Source: Candidatus Bathyarchaeota archaeon (lineage in GTDB: Archaea > Thermoproteota > Bathyarchaeia > Bathyarchaeales > Bathycorpusculaceae). Taken from it: DNA of 64,000 nucleotides. Both the position numbers and the translations under genes were made by a program. Where the stretch lies: positions 62,001 through 126,000 of the forward strand of contig PLTA01000024.1 in NCBI GenBank assembly GCA_003164295.1, read 5' to 3'. Shown piece after piece: positions 25,125 through 34,897 of this stretch (position 1 is the first letter of the stretch; the number at the start of each line of letters is the position of its first letter). The notes below the pieces were generated by a model that made no database searches, was not told the DNA's origin, and worked only from the letters and a program-made list of their open reading frames with translations.

Positions 25125-27998
25125 TTAGAAACGTTTGCTCAAAGATTTTCTTTCAGCTTCCATAACTAACTCGTAGAATCGATCTGAAAGCTGGGGCGCC
25201 TTTTCTAATACACATGCAATATCAGCAGTTAAAACCCGTCGGGCACTCAACGCCACTGCAGCTGCTTTCCCATACTTTTCAATCAGCTCAGCTGTACGTT
25301 TCGCCTGCAACTGCATCTTTTCTTCATCCTTTGCTAAATGCTCGCCCTTCTTGTCAATTAGCGGCATAGCCTTCTCCTCATCCACTTTAAGCAAGCCAAG
25401 CGCTAAAGACCCGCATCTGGGGCATTTTGGTTTGTCAGGTAAGTCTTTAATGCGAATTGTTTGCATGTAATCCCAACAGTTGGTGCATACAAAATTGCCC
25501 GATTCAGTAAGCAATCGTGCTTTAGCTGCTGCAACAAGTACAGCACGCATTTTTTCAGGAGGAATAAGATCCGTTTTCATACTGACTCGCTCAATCCCCA
25601 CGCGAGCCACAGGTGTTGCGTCTCCGCCAGTTACAACCACTTGAAAGCCAATGTCGCCATCGTGAATGCGCTTAAGCACCATTACAAGACCATCTCCATC
25701 AAGATCTTTAGAGAAAACCTCTTTCAATCCCTCTTCATAAATTGGAGTGCCCTCAAAACTATTAATCAATTTCTGGATGCTTACGTTGCTAAAGTCAGCC
25801 CACTTCTTTAATGCACCAAAACGTCTAGCTACCTGAATAACGCGTCTTTTGAACAATCCTGTCTTCACAGTTGATCTCGTTAACGTTTCCTTAGCAACTT
25901 GTGCATTCATATCTTTTAATTCGTTGAAAACTTGAACCACCCGTTCAGCGCTCATGCTGCCCATGGTCTGGACGAATATGCGGTAAGGATCATGTTGAAC
26001 CACCATGCCATGGCCAAGCTTATCAGATAAAACTTCACCAAGCAACTGGGCTAGTGCACGGTTAATTAATGAACCAAAGTTAGAGTGAATAATAACGAAC
26101 TCGCCCCAATCCTCAACGACAATGCGGTGAGGAGTTGGAACAGCGTAACCAGCATTAACTTGCTCAATCGTTTCTGCCAAAGCATGCAAAATTGTTTCTG
26201 CGTCGGCTGGATAACGCTTAGAAAGCAAAGCACTAATATCTTCAGCCGTGAGCCCGCTGTGCATTTTTTCTTCTACAAAGCTGCGAATTTCAGATAGCTC
26301 TTGCGCAATCGCATATGGAACAGGTATTTCTTCGCCTATCCAGCTGGGGATTGAACCTGTAGGGTCGTCAATTGGTCGTACGTAAACTTTGTCTTCTGTG
26401 GCATGGATTATTTGCCATGGGCTACCTCGTATGATGAATTTGGTTCCAGGTTTGCCATATTCTGCCATGAACGCTTCATCTAAAACTCCTATTGAGGTGT
26501 CAGTTGACTCGTCTATAACTAGGAATTGTTTTTCGACAGGAATCATTGATAAATTATCGAAATAATATTCAAACAGGGCTTTTGATCGCTGAGGCTTTAA
26601 TGCGACTTGGTCTTCGAATGATACCCAGGCTAATCGTGGGAAACGTTCATGCATGTATTTGAAAGCTTTTGCAACGTCGTCAATTGTTAAGTTTTCATAT
26701 GGTGCGGCTTTGCGGGCTAACTCCAAAACGTCATTAAATTCTAATCTCCTGTTTTTCAGCATTAGCCCAGCAATTTGATGAACCAAAACGTCATAGGGTT
26801 TGTCGGGAACTTGAAGGGGCTCTAGTTCTTCATTGAGCGCTCTGCGTGCGATAACTAGAGCTTCAAGAGTATCGTCAGAATCCATTCCGATTATTACCCC
26901 TTCAGCCACGTCGCCATAAGTGTGACCTGCTCGACCCACACGTTGAATAAGTCTGGTAACTTGTCGTGGACTCATGTATTGAATAACAAAATCTATTCGA
27001 CCGACATCTATGCCCAATTCGAGACTGCTAGTAGCGATTAAGCCTTTAAGGTCACCACGTTTTAATCCGGTTTCGGCAGCAATCCGTGAAACTTTAGCTA
27101 ACGAACCATGATGAATCGAAATTGGAAAATCAATATCCCATACCTTAAATCGGGAAGCCAAAACCTCCGAGATTGAACGGGTATTAGTAAACAGTAAAAC
27201 GGATTTCCGTTTTTCCATGTAATCGCGTATAATTCGCAGTCTAGCCGCTACTTCGGGATGTGTATAAATTTTCGCTGCAAATCTAACATCGTCTTCAGTC
27301 GGCTTTGGGTAAATTACTTGTAGCTTCACCATTTTTGCAACCGGAACACGGATAATTTCGACAGGGCGCTTGTTCCCAACTAGAAACTGCGCAACTTTTT
27401 CAGGGCTGCCGATGGTGGCAGATAAACCGATCATTTGAAATTCTTTGCCGGTTAAGCTTCTGATACGTTCCAATGCCAATGATAGCTGGCTGCCACGTTT
27501 GCTGTCGGCTAACTCGTGGACTTCGTCAATTATTATCCATTTTAAGGCTTGTAGGTGTTGACGTAAAACCCAGCCTGAAAGTATAGCTTGCAAAGTTTCT
27601 GGCGTTGTTATGAGTATATCAGGTGGACTGCGTGATTGACGGGTTCTTTCTTTGGTTTCAGTGTCGCCATGTCTAACAGCAAGTTTAATGTCAAGGCTGT
27701 TGCACCACCACTGAAGTCTCTCAAGCAAATCTCTATTTAAGGATCGTAACGGAGTGATGTAGAGTACTTTAATGCCTGGAGTTTTCGGTTCCTTAAGAAG
27801 CATGCTTAACACAGGTAGGAAGGCGGCTTCTGTTTTGCCCGTGGCGGTTGGGGAGATTAACAGGACGTTTTTGCCTTCGAGGATTTTAGGGATTGTTTTT
27901 TCTTGGGGCTCAGTAGGTTTAGAAAATCCTTTCTGTTCAATGAGCCTTCGAACTGGCTTCACAAGCATGTCAAAAGCGTTTTCAGAAGTTGCCTGCAC
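25125..27998 (-). CDS. aLhr-type superfamily 2 helicase
   Basis: A 957-residue ATP-dependent helicase. RecA domain 1 has SPTATGKTEAA (Walker A, ~residue 51), TPLRSLNRDL, TTPETLQ, the DEVH box in IIIDEVHELAD near 155 and SAT (GLSATIG). RecA domain 2 has LLFTNTRS, ELGIDVGRIDFVIQ and QRVGRAGHT near 350. A winged-helix and Lhr core follow, with a C-terminal zinc site (CTNCW...CPRCG) near 855-880. Archaeal Lhr proteins act in DNA repair and RNA processing. Length is normal. The gene is intact and stands alone. Confidence 0.93.
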   Translation of the reverse strand: MQATSENAFDMLVKPVRRLIEQKGFSKPTEPQEKTIPKILEGKNVLLISPTATGKTEAAFLPVLSMLLKEPKTPGIKVLYITPLRSLNRDLLERLQWWCNSLDIKLAVRHGDTETKERTRQSRSPPDILITTPETLQAILSGWVLRQHLQALKWIIIDEVHELADSKRGSQLSLALERIRSLTGKEFQMIGLSATIGSPEKVAQFLVGNKRPVEIIRVPVAKMVKLQVIYPKPTEDDVRFAAKIYTHPEVAARLRIIRDYMEKRKSVLLFTNTRSISEVLASRFKVWDIDFPISIHHGSLAKVSRIAAETGLKRGDLKGLIATSSLELGIDVGRIDFVIQYMSPRQVTRLIQRVGRAGHTYGDVAEGVIIGMDSDDTLEALVIARRALNEELEPLQVPDKPYDVLVHQIAGLMLKNRRLEFNDVLELARKAAPYENLTIDDVAKAFKYMHERFPRLAWVSFEDQVALKPQRSKALFEYYFDNLSMIPVEKQFLVIDESTDTSIGVLDEAFMAEYGKPGTKFIIRGSPWQIIHATEDKVYVRPIDDPTGSIPSWIGEEIPVPYAIAQELSEIRSFVEEKMHSGLTAEDISALLSKRYPADAETILHALAETIEQVNAGYAVPTPHRIVVEDWGEFVIIHSNFGSLINRALAQLLGEVLSDKLGHGMVVQHDPYRIFVQTMGSMSAERVVQVFNELKDMNAQVAKETLTRSTVKTGLFKRRVIQVARRFGALKKWADFSNVSIQKLINSFEGTPIYEEGLKEVFSKDLDGDGLVMVLKRIHDGDIGFQVVVTGGDATPVARVGIERVSMKTDLIPPEKMRAVLVAAAKARLLTESGNFVCTNCWDYMQTIRIKDLPDKPKCPRCGSLALGLLKVDEEKAMPLIDKKGEHLAKDEEKMQLQAKRTAELIEKYGKAAAVALSARRVLTADIACVLEKAPQLSDRFYELVMEAERKSLSKRF

Positions 27999-28310
27999 TA
28001 TAAAGTGAACCTCGAATGATAGGTATGCGAATGTTCTGCTATAAAAAATGTTAGGGGCGATTCGCTGAAATTACAGGCTTTTTATCAATTTTAACATTAT
28101 TAGTCACTTGCTTGCTTAATTATTGCTGTTTGGCTAATATTCAAGATTTAACTATAACACTTTCAACCTTTTCGTTTAAATTTTTACAATAGCATTGACA
28201 AAAATTTGTATAACCATGATGATGAATTGAAAAATATCGATTTGAAAGCTATGGAAAGTTTTTTATTCTATAATGATAAAGCATGGAATCAGCAATACGG
28301 AGGATTATAA

Positions 28311-28481
28311 ATGGCTAAATGTCCAAAATGCGGAACTGAAGTTTCAAAACCAAAAAAGACATGGAAAATGGCCGGTCGTCCAGATAAAGCTGGAAAACGC
28401 ATGCAACTAGAAATCGGACTCTACGAATGCCCAAAATGCGGCAAAGTATTCCGCGAAGTATTAAGTAAAAAGAAAATCTAA
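28311..28481 (+). CDS. Small zinc-ribbon protein, 56 aa
   Basis: The protein has two perfect knuckles, CPKCG near residue 4 and CPKCGK near 40, with a lysine-rich stretch between (SKPKKTWKMAGRPDKAGKR). ATG 28311 has one of the best ribosome-binding sites in the window, CGGAGGATT, eight bases upstream, suggesting high expression. The arrangement recalls archaeal zinc-ribbon proteins of the translation or chromatin machinery, but I cannot name it. Confidence 0.8.
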   Translation: MAKCPKCGTEVSKPKKTWKMAGRPDKAGKRMQLEIGLYECPKCGKVFREVLSKKKI

Positions 28482-28520
28482 AAACTGCAACCAGAAAATA
28501 ACTGGTTACTCAAATAGTCC

Positions 28521-28540
28521 TTTTTTATTTTTCTTATTTA
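28521..28540 (+). terminator. T-rich terminator after zinc-ribbon gene
   Basis: Forty bases past the stop codon is a run dominated by T (TTTTTTATTTTTCTTATTTA). This is the usual form of archaeal intrinsic termination, which needs no hairpin. Confidence 0.5.
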
Positions 28541-28611
28541 AAAAATCGTTTTTTAGAACAAAACCTCTTTATGAATAGGCACATTTTCATTTTTCAGACA
28601 GAGGAAAATCT

Positions 28612-29325
28612 GTGACTGAACGAAACAAGATTTGGAAAAACGGTTATTTCAAAACCGTGATTGCAATTGTCCTAATTATTGCCATAGTTCTTGGTTTATT
28701 CGTCGGCTTGGAATTTGTCCTGAACACATCTTCGCCTTTCTTCACAGTTGAAAGCGGCAGCATGAGCATCCCATATGATGCAAGCGACAATTTTTGGGCA
28801 AGTATACTTCACCCTTTTGATCGAACTCTAAGTATCGGCGATATCATAGTACTTCAGGGAGTAAAGCCCGAGAATCTAAATGCAAATTATCCAAATAGTG
28901 ACATAATTGTTTACCGCGATCCTGCAGATACGAGTACGCTAATTGTTCACCGTATAGTTTCAAAACAAGAAATTAATGGAAAATGGTATTTCCAGACCAA
29001 GGGTGATGGAAACGGTCAACCGTGGCCAGCAGTACCATCACCTGACGAATACGACGGTCATAGTATTTGGAACAATGCGCAATATAGCAACACGGGGATC
29101 CCCCAAAACTATGTAGTAGGGAAAGTAATTATGCGTGTTCCATGGTTTGGATGGATAACACTTTTCATGAGAGACAATTCTTTGGGGTTACCAATAATAA
29201 TTGGACTCATACTGCTGCTTGTTGTTGTTGAATTTATTATCCCTATACTGAAGGAGAAAAAACCTCAAGAAGAATCTAAAAGCCCTCAGATTTCTTTGTG
29301 TAAATTAATGAGAATTAGAAAGTAA
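28612..29325 (+). CDS. Signal peptidase I, archaeal type (first of a tandem pair)
   Basis: The 237-residue membrane protease cleaves Sec/Tat signal peptides outside the membrane. It starts at GTG 28612 with GAGG upstream. One N-terminal membrane helix (residues ~14-35) precedes VESGSMSIP with catalytic S50; IVHRIV carries H113, the histidine that replaces lysine in archaeal/ER enzymes. A second membrane helix lies near residues 195-215. A TATA-like TTTATGAA precedes it. The next gene is a close paralogue, 104 bases on. Confidence 0.9.
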   Translation: MTERNKIWKNGYFKTVIAIVLIIAIVLGLFVGLEFVLNTSSPFFTVESGSMSIPYDASDNFWASILHPFDRTLSIGDIIVLQGVKPENLNANYPNSDIIVYRDPADTSTLIVHRIVSKQEINGKWYFQTKGDGNGQPWPAVPSPDEYDGHSIWNNAQYSNTGIPQNYVVGKVIMRVPWFGWITLFMRDNSLGLPIIIGLILLLVVVEFIIPILKEKKPQEESKSPQISLCKLMRIRK

Positions 29326-29429
29326 AGGTCAATAGAAAATTTTTCGCCGCTTGCTTTCATATGATATGGCAAGTTTTAAAACATAGAAAACCCTTATGAA
29401 CTGGAATACTTCGTTGGGGAGGGCAAAGC

Positions 29430-30158
29430 TTGATTGCTTTAAAAAAAATGTGGAAAAATGATTATTTCAAAACGATAATTGCATTCGTTTTGATTGTTGC
29501 AATTGTACTTGGCCTTTTCTTTGGGTTGGAATTAGGTCTCAAAACGACTTATCCATTATTAACTGTGGAAAGCGGCAGCATGAGCATCCCATACGACGGC
29601 GCTGATAGTTTTTGGTTAAGTATAATGCACCCATTTGATCGAACATTAAGTATAGGAGACATAATTGTTGTCCAAGGCGTAAATATCAAAGACTTGAACG
29701 CCAACTACCCAAACAGCGACATAATAATATTCCACAGCCCAATCGACGGCGAATTAATTGTTCACCGCATAATTGCCAAAGAAACAATCAACGGTATAAC
29801 ATATTTCCAAACTAAAGGCGACGGAAACGGATACCCAGACACATGGCCAAAAACCCCGACGTCAGGACTAGACCCATGGGACAATAATAATCCACCAGGA
29901 GTCCCTCAAAACTTGGTCGTTGGCAAAGTCATTATGCGAATTCCATGGTTCGGATGGATAACTCTTTTCATGAGAGACAATTCTTTGGGATTACCAATAA
30001 TAATTGGGGTCATACTATTACTTGTAATTATCGAATTTATAATTCCTATAATAAGAGAGAATAGTAAAAAAAATAAACCACAGAACACCACACCCCCGCA
30101 GCCACAGATGTCTTTAATAAGAAAGCCTTTGATAAATGGATATTTAAGGGCAGTTTAA
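29430..30158 (+). CDS. Signal peptidase I, archaeal type (second of a tandem pair)
   Basis: The 242-residue paralogue of the preceding gene has the same layout: N-terminal helix, S50 in VESGSMSIP, H112 in LIVHRII, a long insert before RIPWFGWITLFMRDNS, and a C-terminal helix. It starts at TTG 29430 with GGGAGGG just upstream. The two proteins diverge mostly in the insert (residues ~100-160), which may set substrate preference. Its stop is 17 bases before tbp, so it may be co-transcribed with the general transcription factor. Confidence 0.9.
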   Translation: MIALKKMWKNDYFKTIIAFVLIVAIVLGLFFGLELGLKTTYPLLTVESGSMSIPYDGADSFWLSIMHPFDRTLSIGDIIVVQGVNIKDLNANYPNSDIIIFHSPIDGELIVHRIIAKETINGITYFQTKGDGNGYPDTWPKTPTSGLDPWDNNNPPGVPQNLVVGKVIMRIPWFGWITLFMRDNSLGLPIIIGVILLLVIIEFIIPIIRENSKKNKPQNTTPPQPQMSLIRKPLINGYLRAV

Positions 30159-30174
30159 ACAAGAAGGGAATTGA

Positions 30175-30735
30175 ATGCCAAAAGTTAAAGCAATTATAAG
30201 CATTGAAAATGTGGTCGCTTCTGCAACGCTCAACCAAAAAGTGGACTTAAACGCTGTCGTAAAAGGGTATCCAGGAGTTGAATATCGCCCAGAACAATTT
30301 CCCGGACTAGTTTTCAGGTTAAAACGTCCCAAGACAGCAACTTTAATTTTCAGTTCTGGAAAAATGGTTTGCACCGGCGCTAAATCCGAGAAAGAAGCGC
30401 GTCGAGCCGTTACGAAGGTTGTAAAAGAACTTAAAAAAGGCGGTATAATAATTATCAGCAAACCCGAACTTAAGATCCAAAATATTGTTGCGTCAGGCGG
30501 GCTTGGAGGCATGATTGACTTGGAAAAAGCAGCATACACACTTGAGCACGCAATGTATGAGCCTGAGCAGTTCCCAGGCTTAATCTATAGAATGACGGAG
30601 CCAAAAGTAGTGGTTTTGCTTTTTGCCAGTGGAAAACTGGTTTGCACGGGAGCTAAACAAGAACAAGATGTTTACATTTCTGTTGAAAAATTGCATACGC
30701 TACTTGAAGAAACTAACCTAATATTTTACGAATAA
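30175..30735 (+). CDS. tbp: TATA-binding protein
   Basis: The 186-residue saddle protein is made of two imperfect repeats (residues ~8-88 and ~98-180). Each ends in the FSSGKMVCTGAK / FASGKLVCTGAK signature, with YRPEQFPGLVFRL and YEPEQFPGLIYRM before. The paired phenylalanines that kink DNA are present. It recognises promoter TATA boxes with TFB. ATG 30175 has GAAGGGA upstream. It ends without the acidic tail found in some euryarchaeal proteins. Confidence 0.98.
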   Translation: MPKVKAIISIENVVASATLNQKVDLNAVVKGYPGVEYRPEQFPGLVFRLKRPKTATLIFSSGKMVCTGAKSEKEARRAVTKVVKELKKGGIIIISKPELKIQNIVASGGLGGMIDLEKAAYTLEHAMYEPEQFPGLIYRMTEPKVVVLLFASGKLVCTGAKQEQDVYISVEKLHTLLEETNLIFYE

Positions 30736-30741
30736 ATTATT

Positions 30742-31371
30742 CTACAGTTTTTTTATTTGTTTTAGTATTGTTTTAAGGCTCTCTTGATCTATGGCACCAA
30801 TCTCGTATAATGCATTAGCTATTTCATTTATTTTTAGCAGTGCATGCAATTTAATTCCGCTTTTTTCCAGTAGTTGTTTTCCGCCCTCTTCTCTGTCGAG
30901 TAAAACGACAGCATCATTTACAACGCCTCCTTCGGCTCTAACGGCTTCAGCAGCTTCTTTAAGCGTCAATCCAGTTGTGATTAAATCGTCAACCAATAGC
31001 ACTCTGTCGCCTGATGCTAAAACGCCTTCCACTCTTCGTTCTCGCCCATGTAGCAAAACCCCTTTACGTACGAAAAGGAAGGGTTTTTTGAGGTTATAGG
31101 CAACTTGAGATGCGAAAATAATTCCTGCCACAGGCACTCCTGCTATCCTATCAAAGTTTTTTAGTCCAGCAGAGTCAGTTAAGTATTCAGCGTAAAAGTC
31201 GCAAATTTCTCTAAACGCATCTGGAAAACTCGGAATTACTCTTAAATCAATATAGTAAGGGCTTTCTTTTCCGCTTGATAGTTTGAATACTCCAAAATCT
31301 ATAACGTCAAGTTTTAAAAGTATATTTGCCATTTGATCTTTTCTATTTTGGATTAATTTTTCAGTTTTCAA
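30742..31371 (-). CDS. pyrE: Orotate phosphoribosyltransferase
   Basis: The 209-residue enzyme joins orotate to PRPP in UMP synthesis. The PRPP loop VLLVDDLITTGLTLKEA is near residue 125, and the FGVFKLSSGKESPYYIDLR substrate region near 27. An ATG at residue 14 could also serve as start. It follows a metallo-hydrolase gene by only 4 bases on the same strand, so both are likely one transcript. It is convergent with tbp. Confidence 0.93.
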   Translation of the reverse strand: MKTEKLIQNRKDQMANILLKLDVIDFGVFKLSSGKESPYYIDLRVIPSFPDAFREICDFYAEYLTDSAGLKNFDRIAGVPVAGIIFASQVAYNLKKPFLFVRKGVLLHGRERRVEGVLASGDRVLLVDDLITTGLTLKEAAEAVRAEGGVVNDAVVLLDREEGGKQLLEKSGIKLHALLKINEIANALYEIGAIDQESLKTILKQIKKL

Positions 31372-31375
31372 TTTT

Positions 31376-32065
31376 TCACTTCCTTTTTGATAATTGATAA
31401 ATTTTGTTTTGTTGCGGAATCAAACAGCCGGTTCTGGGCAATTCCTTCTTTAATATTTCAGCAAACTCCGTTTGGCTTGCAACTGAAGCTGTGTGGTAGG
31501 GTATCGCAACCTGAGGCTTGGTTAACCGTGCGATCTCAAAGCCTGTTTCCGGCGTAGAACCAGAAGCTATGCCAACTGCACAGAAAACCACATCAAATTT
31601 TTCCTTTTGTCCTATGGCTGCAAGCTCTGGAAAAGGTAAACTGTCTGCTGTATGGAAAACTTTGACGTCATCCTCACTGGTAATAACATATGTTACCGGC
31701 GATTGAGCTGTATGATTGCATTTTTCCGCTTTTACTGAGACTTCGCCAATTTTTATTATAACGCCAGGTTTGACTTCTTGAAGTTTTTCAGCAGGTATAG
31801 CATGTTTGAGTTTTTTGGTGGAAGCGGCGTCAGCAATAATTTGACAATTTGTGGCTTTTTGAATTTCAATTATTAACCGTGGGTCCAAATGGTCATAGTG
31901 TTCATGTGTTATTAGAATGGCATCCACGCCTTGGAGGCTTTTGGGTTTGACGTCGACTGGATCTATGGCGAGGGTTTTACTGGGTGTCTTCAGCAGTACA
32001 CCAGAATATGGGTTTAACCAAACGAATAAAACTGCGTTTTTTTCGGGTATTTTCTGGATCGGCAT
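31376..32065 (-). CDS. Metallo-beta-lactamase fold hydrolase, UPF0173-like
   Basis: The 229-residue protein has the metal motif ITHEHYDHLD near residue 53, further ligands in EKCNHTAQSPV near 115 and VFHTADSLPFPE near 135, and IPYHTASVA near 190. This is the short L-type metal-dependent hydrolase family (UPF0173-like) with unknown substrate. It is the upstream partner of pyrE. There is no signal peptide, so it is cytoplasmic. Confidence 0.82.
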   Translation of the reverse strand: MPIQKIPEKNAVLFVWLNPYSGVLLKTPSKTLAIDPVDVKPKSLQGVDAILITHEHYDHLDPRLIIEIQKATNCQIIADAASTKKLKHAIPAEKLQEVKPGVIIKIGEVSVKAEKCNHTAQSPVTYVITSEDDVKVFHTADSLPFPELAAIGQKEKFDVVFCAVGIASGSTPETGFEIARLTKPQVAIPYHTASVASQTEFAEILKKELPRTGCLIPQQNKIYQLSKRK

Positions 32066-32262
32066 AAACTTGATTCCTCAAATCTAATTATGTACTCAGC
32101 GTTTTAAAGAAGTTGCGTTATTTTTCTGATCTGTTTCTATTTTGCGTGAATAAACACTATCTAAGGTTGTTCTGCTGTACAACGTTTCGCTGGGAATGGA
32201 GTTTGGGAATAAAGGTTATGTAGTTAATATTTTAACGCAATAACTGGGGAGAAGGACCATTT

Positions 32263-32892
32263 ATGGGGTCACTGAAAAGTTTAGCTCAAGGGTTTCTAGT
32301 TGGAACAGGACTAATTTGGATATTCAACATAATATCACTTCTTAGAAGCGGTGATGCTTGGCTGGGTTTACTTTACTTTTTAATCTTGCTTATTCCAGTA
32401 TCAAGCTTAACGTATCTTAATTTGAAAAACAAAAACCTCAAACAAGAACCTGAATCTTCACCGAAATGGCGAAATTTGCTTTTTTCATTTCAAGGCGTTG
32501 TCTTAGCATTTTGGATGCTCGACATTTTGACAACCGTTTACGCCATCAACATCACCCACTTAGCCTACGAGTTGAACCCATTGGGGTGGCCGTATGGAAT
32601 TTTAGGTGCCCTTGCATACTATGCCCCTACTATGTTTTTCTCTTATTTTTTGCTGTTCAAATCAAAAGAAAAAATCGCTTTCTACGCTGCCATACCATTA
32701 ACGTTGATAACGATTGGCATGGGCACCATGAATTTGATGGCAGGGATACAAAACTTCCAAGTATTTGTCGATACTGCTACCTTGGCGACAGGATTACGCT
32801 ATGAGATGTTAGCGGTTATTGTCGGAGTTAACGTTATGATTCCACTTACATTAAAAAGGATGGTAACTCAACCTAAAGCCGTTTTGTCATAA
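32263..32892 (+). CDS. Multi-pass membrane protein, DUF5658-like
   Basis: The 209-residue protein has about six hydrophobic segments. It contains WMLDILTTVYAI near residue 86 and YELNPLGWPYG near 104, the D-x2-TT plus ELNP pattern of DUF5658-type membrane proteins of unknown function. ATG 32263 has GGGGAGAAGG upstream. Its 3' end overlaps the convergent acetyltransferase gene by 20 bases. Confidence 0.65.
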   Translation: MGSLKSLAQGFLVGTGLIWIFNIISLLRSGDAWLGLLYFLILLIPVSSLTYLNLKNKNLKQEPESSPKWRNLLFSFQGVVLAFWMLDILTTVYAINITHLAYELNPLGWPYGILGALAYYAPTMFFSYFLLFKSKEKIAFYAAIPLTLITIGMGTMNLMAGIQNFQVFVDTATLATGLRYEMLAVIVGVNVMIPLTLKRMVTQPKAVLS

Positions 32893-33349
32893 CGTAGGCG
32901 TCTTCGCCATCAGAATAATACCCATTAATTGTTCGGGTAACTTCAAAGCCAAGTTTTTTATAGAGTGATATTCCCGCTTCATTTGTCACCCTGACTTCCA
33001 AAAAGCACTGCTTTGCTTTGTAATATTGCATACCTTCTAATGCTTTATTAATTACGGCTTGGGCAACGCCTTTTCGTCGATACTGTGGCATAACTGCTAT
33101 GGAAACTACATGCCCTTTTCTTACTAAGCCGCCGAAGCCATAATTGGATAAGCCAACCTCAATGCGACACATAATGTAACCTGCGATCTCTTCGTTTTCT
33201 TCTGCTACAATAAAGGTTTCTGGAAAACGCTGGTGCAGATCCATAAAGAAAAAGTCAGTATAGTTTTCTGGTAAGCAAACACGGTTGATTTGCATTACCT
33301 TTTGTAAGTCGTCTGGAACAAATTTGCGTAATTTGAAGGTTTGTTGCAT
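32873..33349 (-). CDS. N-terminal acetyltransferase, Ard1/RimI-like
   Basis: The GNAT-fold protein has ~158 residues. The acetyl-CoA loop is VVSIAVMPQYRRKGVAQAVI near residue 80 (R/Q-x2-G-x-G/A type). The C-terminal half has FLEVRVTNEAGISLYKKLGF and YYSDGEDAYVM, diagnostic of the archaeal N-alpha-acetyltransferase that modifies protein N-termini. ATG 33349 has GAAGG upstream and fits family length; a GTG seven codons earlier (33370) is the alternative. Confidence 0.88.
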   Translation of the reverse strand: MQQTFKLRKFVPDDLQKVMQINRVCLPENYTDFFFMDLHQRFPETFIVAEENEEIAGYIMCRIEVGLSNYGFGGLVRKGHVVSIAVMPQYRRKGVAQAVINKALEGMQYYKAKQCFLEVRVTNEAGISLYKKLGFEVTRTINGYYSDGEDAYVMTKRL

Positions 33350-33444
33350 TCTTTCGCCTTCTTTAACCACATTTCACTGTTGTAACTTAAAGTTTACGCT
33401 TTGTAGGTCTACAAATTGTTTTTTTGTTTGATAATTGCATATTG

Positions 33445-34734
33445 TTAACTCTTCGTTTCCTCGGGGGCCTTGAACATAGGTAACGTAAAGTTGCCCTGAG
33501 GCATCGCCCAAACTCTTGAAGCTGACCCAGCAATTTTTAATGCTTCAGTTAAAGCATCATTAACTGCCCGCGCCGTCTTCAGTTTGAATATGCTTGTTGC
33601 ATAGTAATCTGGCAGTGAAGAGACCAATATGATTTGGTGGTTTTGCAGGGCTTTTAAGAGGTAATAGGCTTTATGTCCACCAACAATAAAGTTACGTTTT
33701 ATTTCGCGTTCAACATTTTTCAAATCGCCAAGCCTAGCCATCCAATCATAGAATGCTTGGTTTCCATGCCCTTCAGGACACTCAGCCACAAGAATAATTA
33801 CGCCTCCACGTTTAACGGCGTCAAGGGCATTGTCTAAAGCTTTGTAGGCTTGGTAGAGATTAATGTCGGCTGGGTTGCCGCCTGCACTTACCACAATTAT
33901 GTCGGCTCGACGGTCAACAGTTACACGGTACATCTCATCCACAAGTTTTACTGCTTCCGCATAAGCCTCCTCCAGATCACCCGCGAAGGCTTTCACGATT
34001 TCGCCTTTCTTATTGGTCACAACATTTAAGATAAAATCAACTTTGGCTAATCTCGCTGCCTCAGTCATGTCCTGATGTACGGGGTTATCAACCAAGTTTC
34101 CACTTCGAGCGTTAGCATGTAAAAGCAAAGAATGATTATACTTGATTGTTTCTTCCCCGCAGACGGCTGGCAAAACGCTTTTTCTTCCGCCACCAAAACC
34201 AGCATAATAATGAAAGCCAACATCACCCAAAAGCACTTTCACGTCTGCCTCAGCGAATATGCGGTTAACAAACACTTTGTTGCCATGCGTTTTAGTCGTG
34301 CCCAAATTAATTAAATCTGGGGCTTTGCAGTCGTGGCTAACAGATTTTATACGTTTAATCACTTCTGCGCCTATAATGGCGGTGGCTTCATTTGGTCTAA
34401 CTGCCCGATGTGTGCCACATCCAAAAATGATTGTGATATTCTCGTCATTTACACCAGCTAGATTTAGCTCAGCGAGCACTGATAAAAGCATGGTTTCAGT
34501 TGGTATTTTCCGGGTGGCATCGTCAACGACTATGGCAACTTTGCTTTCGGGTTTGGAAATTTCGCTTAACCGTTTTGAGCCAATGGGAATAGGGTCCTTT
34601 AGGGCTCTTTCAACTTCAACCTTAGCATCTACGGCACCTTGACGCTCTACAGACTCTATTGATCCAAGAAGGTTTCGAGCTGGAACTCGAACACATACGT
34701 CGGTTTTTCCGTAGGGAAGCCAAACATCAACCAT
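33445..34734 (-). CDS. LarA-like (DUF2088) nickel-pincer racemase family protein
   Basis: The 429-residue protein resembles lactate racemase. It shows VVDDATRKIPT near residue 70, the GCGTHRAV stretch near 106, and YYAGFGGGRKSVLPAVCG near 175, whose lysine holds the nickel-pincer cofactor in LarA. Later motifs are AGGNPADINLYQAYKALDNA and AECPEGHGNQAF. The LarB/C/E cofactor genes are absent from the window. Relatives racemise or epimerise other 2-hydroxyacids and sugar acids, so lactate is not assured. The gene stands alone. Confidence 0.85.
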   Translation of the reverse strand: MVDVWLPYGKTDVCVRVPARNLLGSIESVERQGAVDAKVEVERALKDPIPIGSKRLSEISKPESKVAIVVDDATRKIPTETMLLSVLAELNLAGVNDENITIIFGCGTHRAVRPNEATAIIGAEVIKRIKSVSHDCKAPDLINLGTTKTHGNKVFVNRIFAEADVKVLLGDVGFHYYAGFGGGRKSVLPAVCGEETIKYNHSLLLHANARSGNLVDNPVHQDMTEAARLAKVDFILNVVTNKKGEIVKAFAGDLEEAYAEAVKLVDEMYRVTVDRRADIIVVSAGGNPADINLYQAYKALDNALDAVKRGGVIILVAECPEGHGNQAFYDWMARLGDLKNVEREIKRNFIVGGHKAYYLLKALQNHQIILVSSLPDYYATSIFKLKTARAVNDALTEALKIAGSASRVWAMPQGNFTLPMFKAPEETKS

Positions 34735-34897
34735 GACTGGTCACATTATAATTTAAATGTACACGACGTAGGAAACTATTAAGCCTTATCAAAACAAAAA
34801 TAAAATGGTGACAAGATCGTATCGAGTTGCTGATTGAAACTTAAGAGATATAGGTTCTACTAAAAGCAAAAAGAAAATCAAAGAAAAAGATGTTGCT

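Noticed and set aside
28215..28260. Possible box C/D small RNA (ATGATGA)
   Set aside because: No matching D box (CTGA) at the needed spacing and no C'/D' pair.
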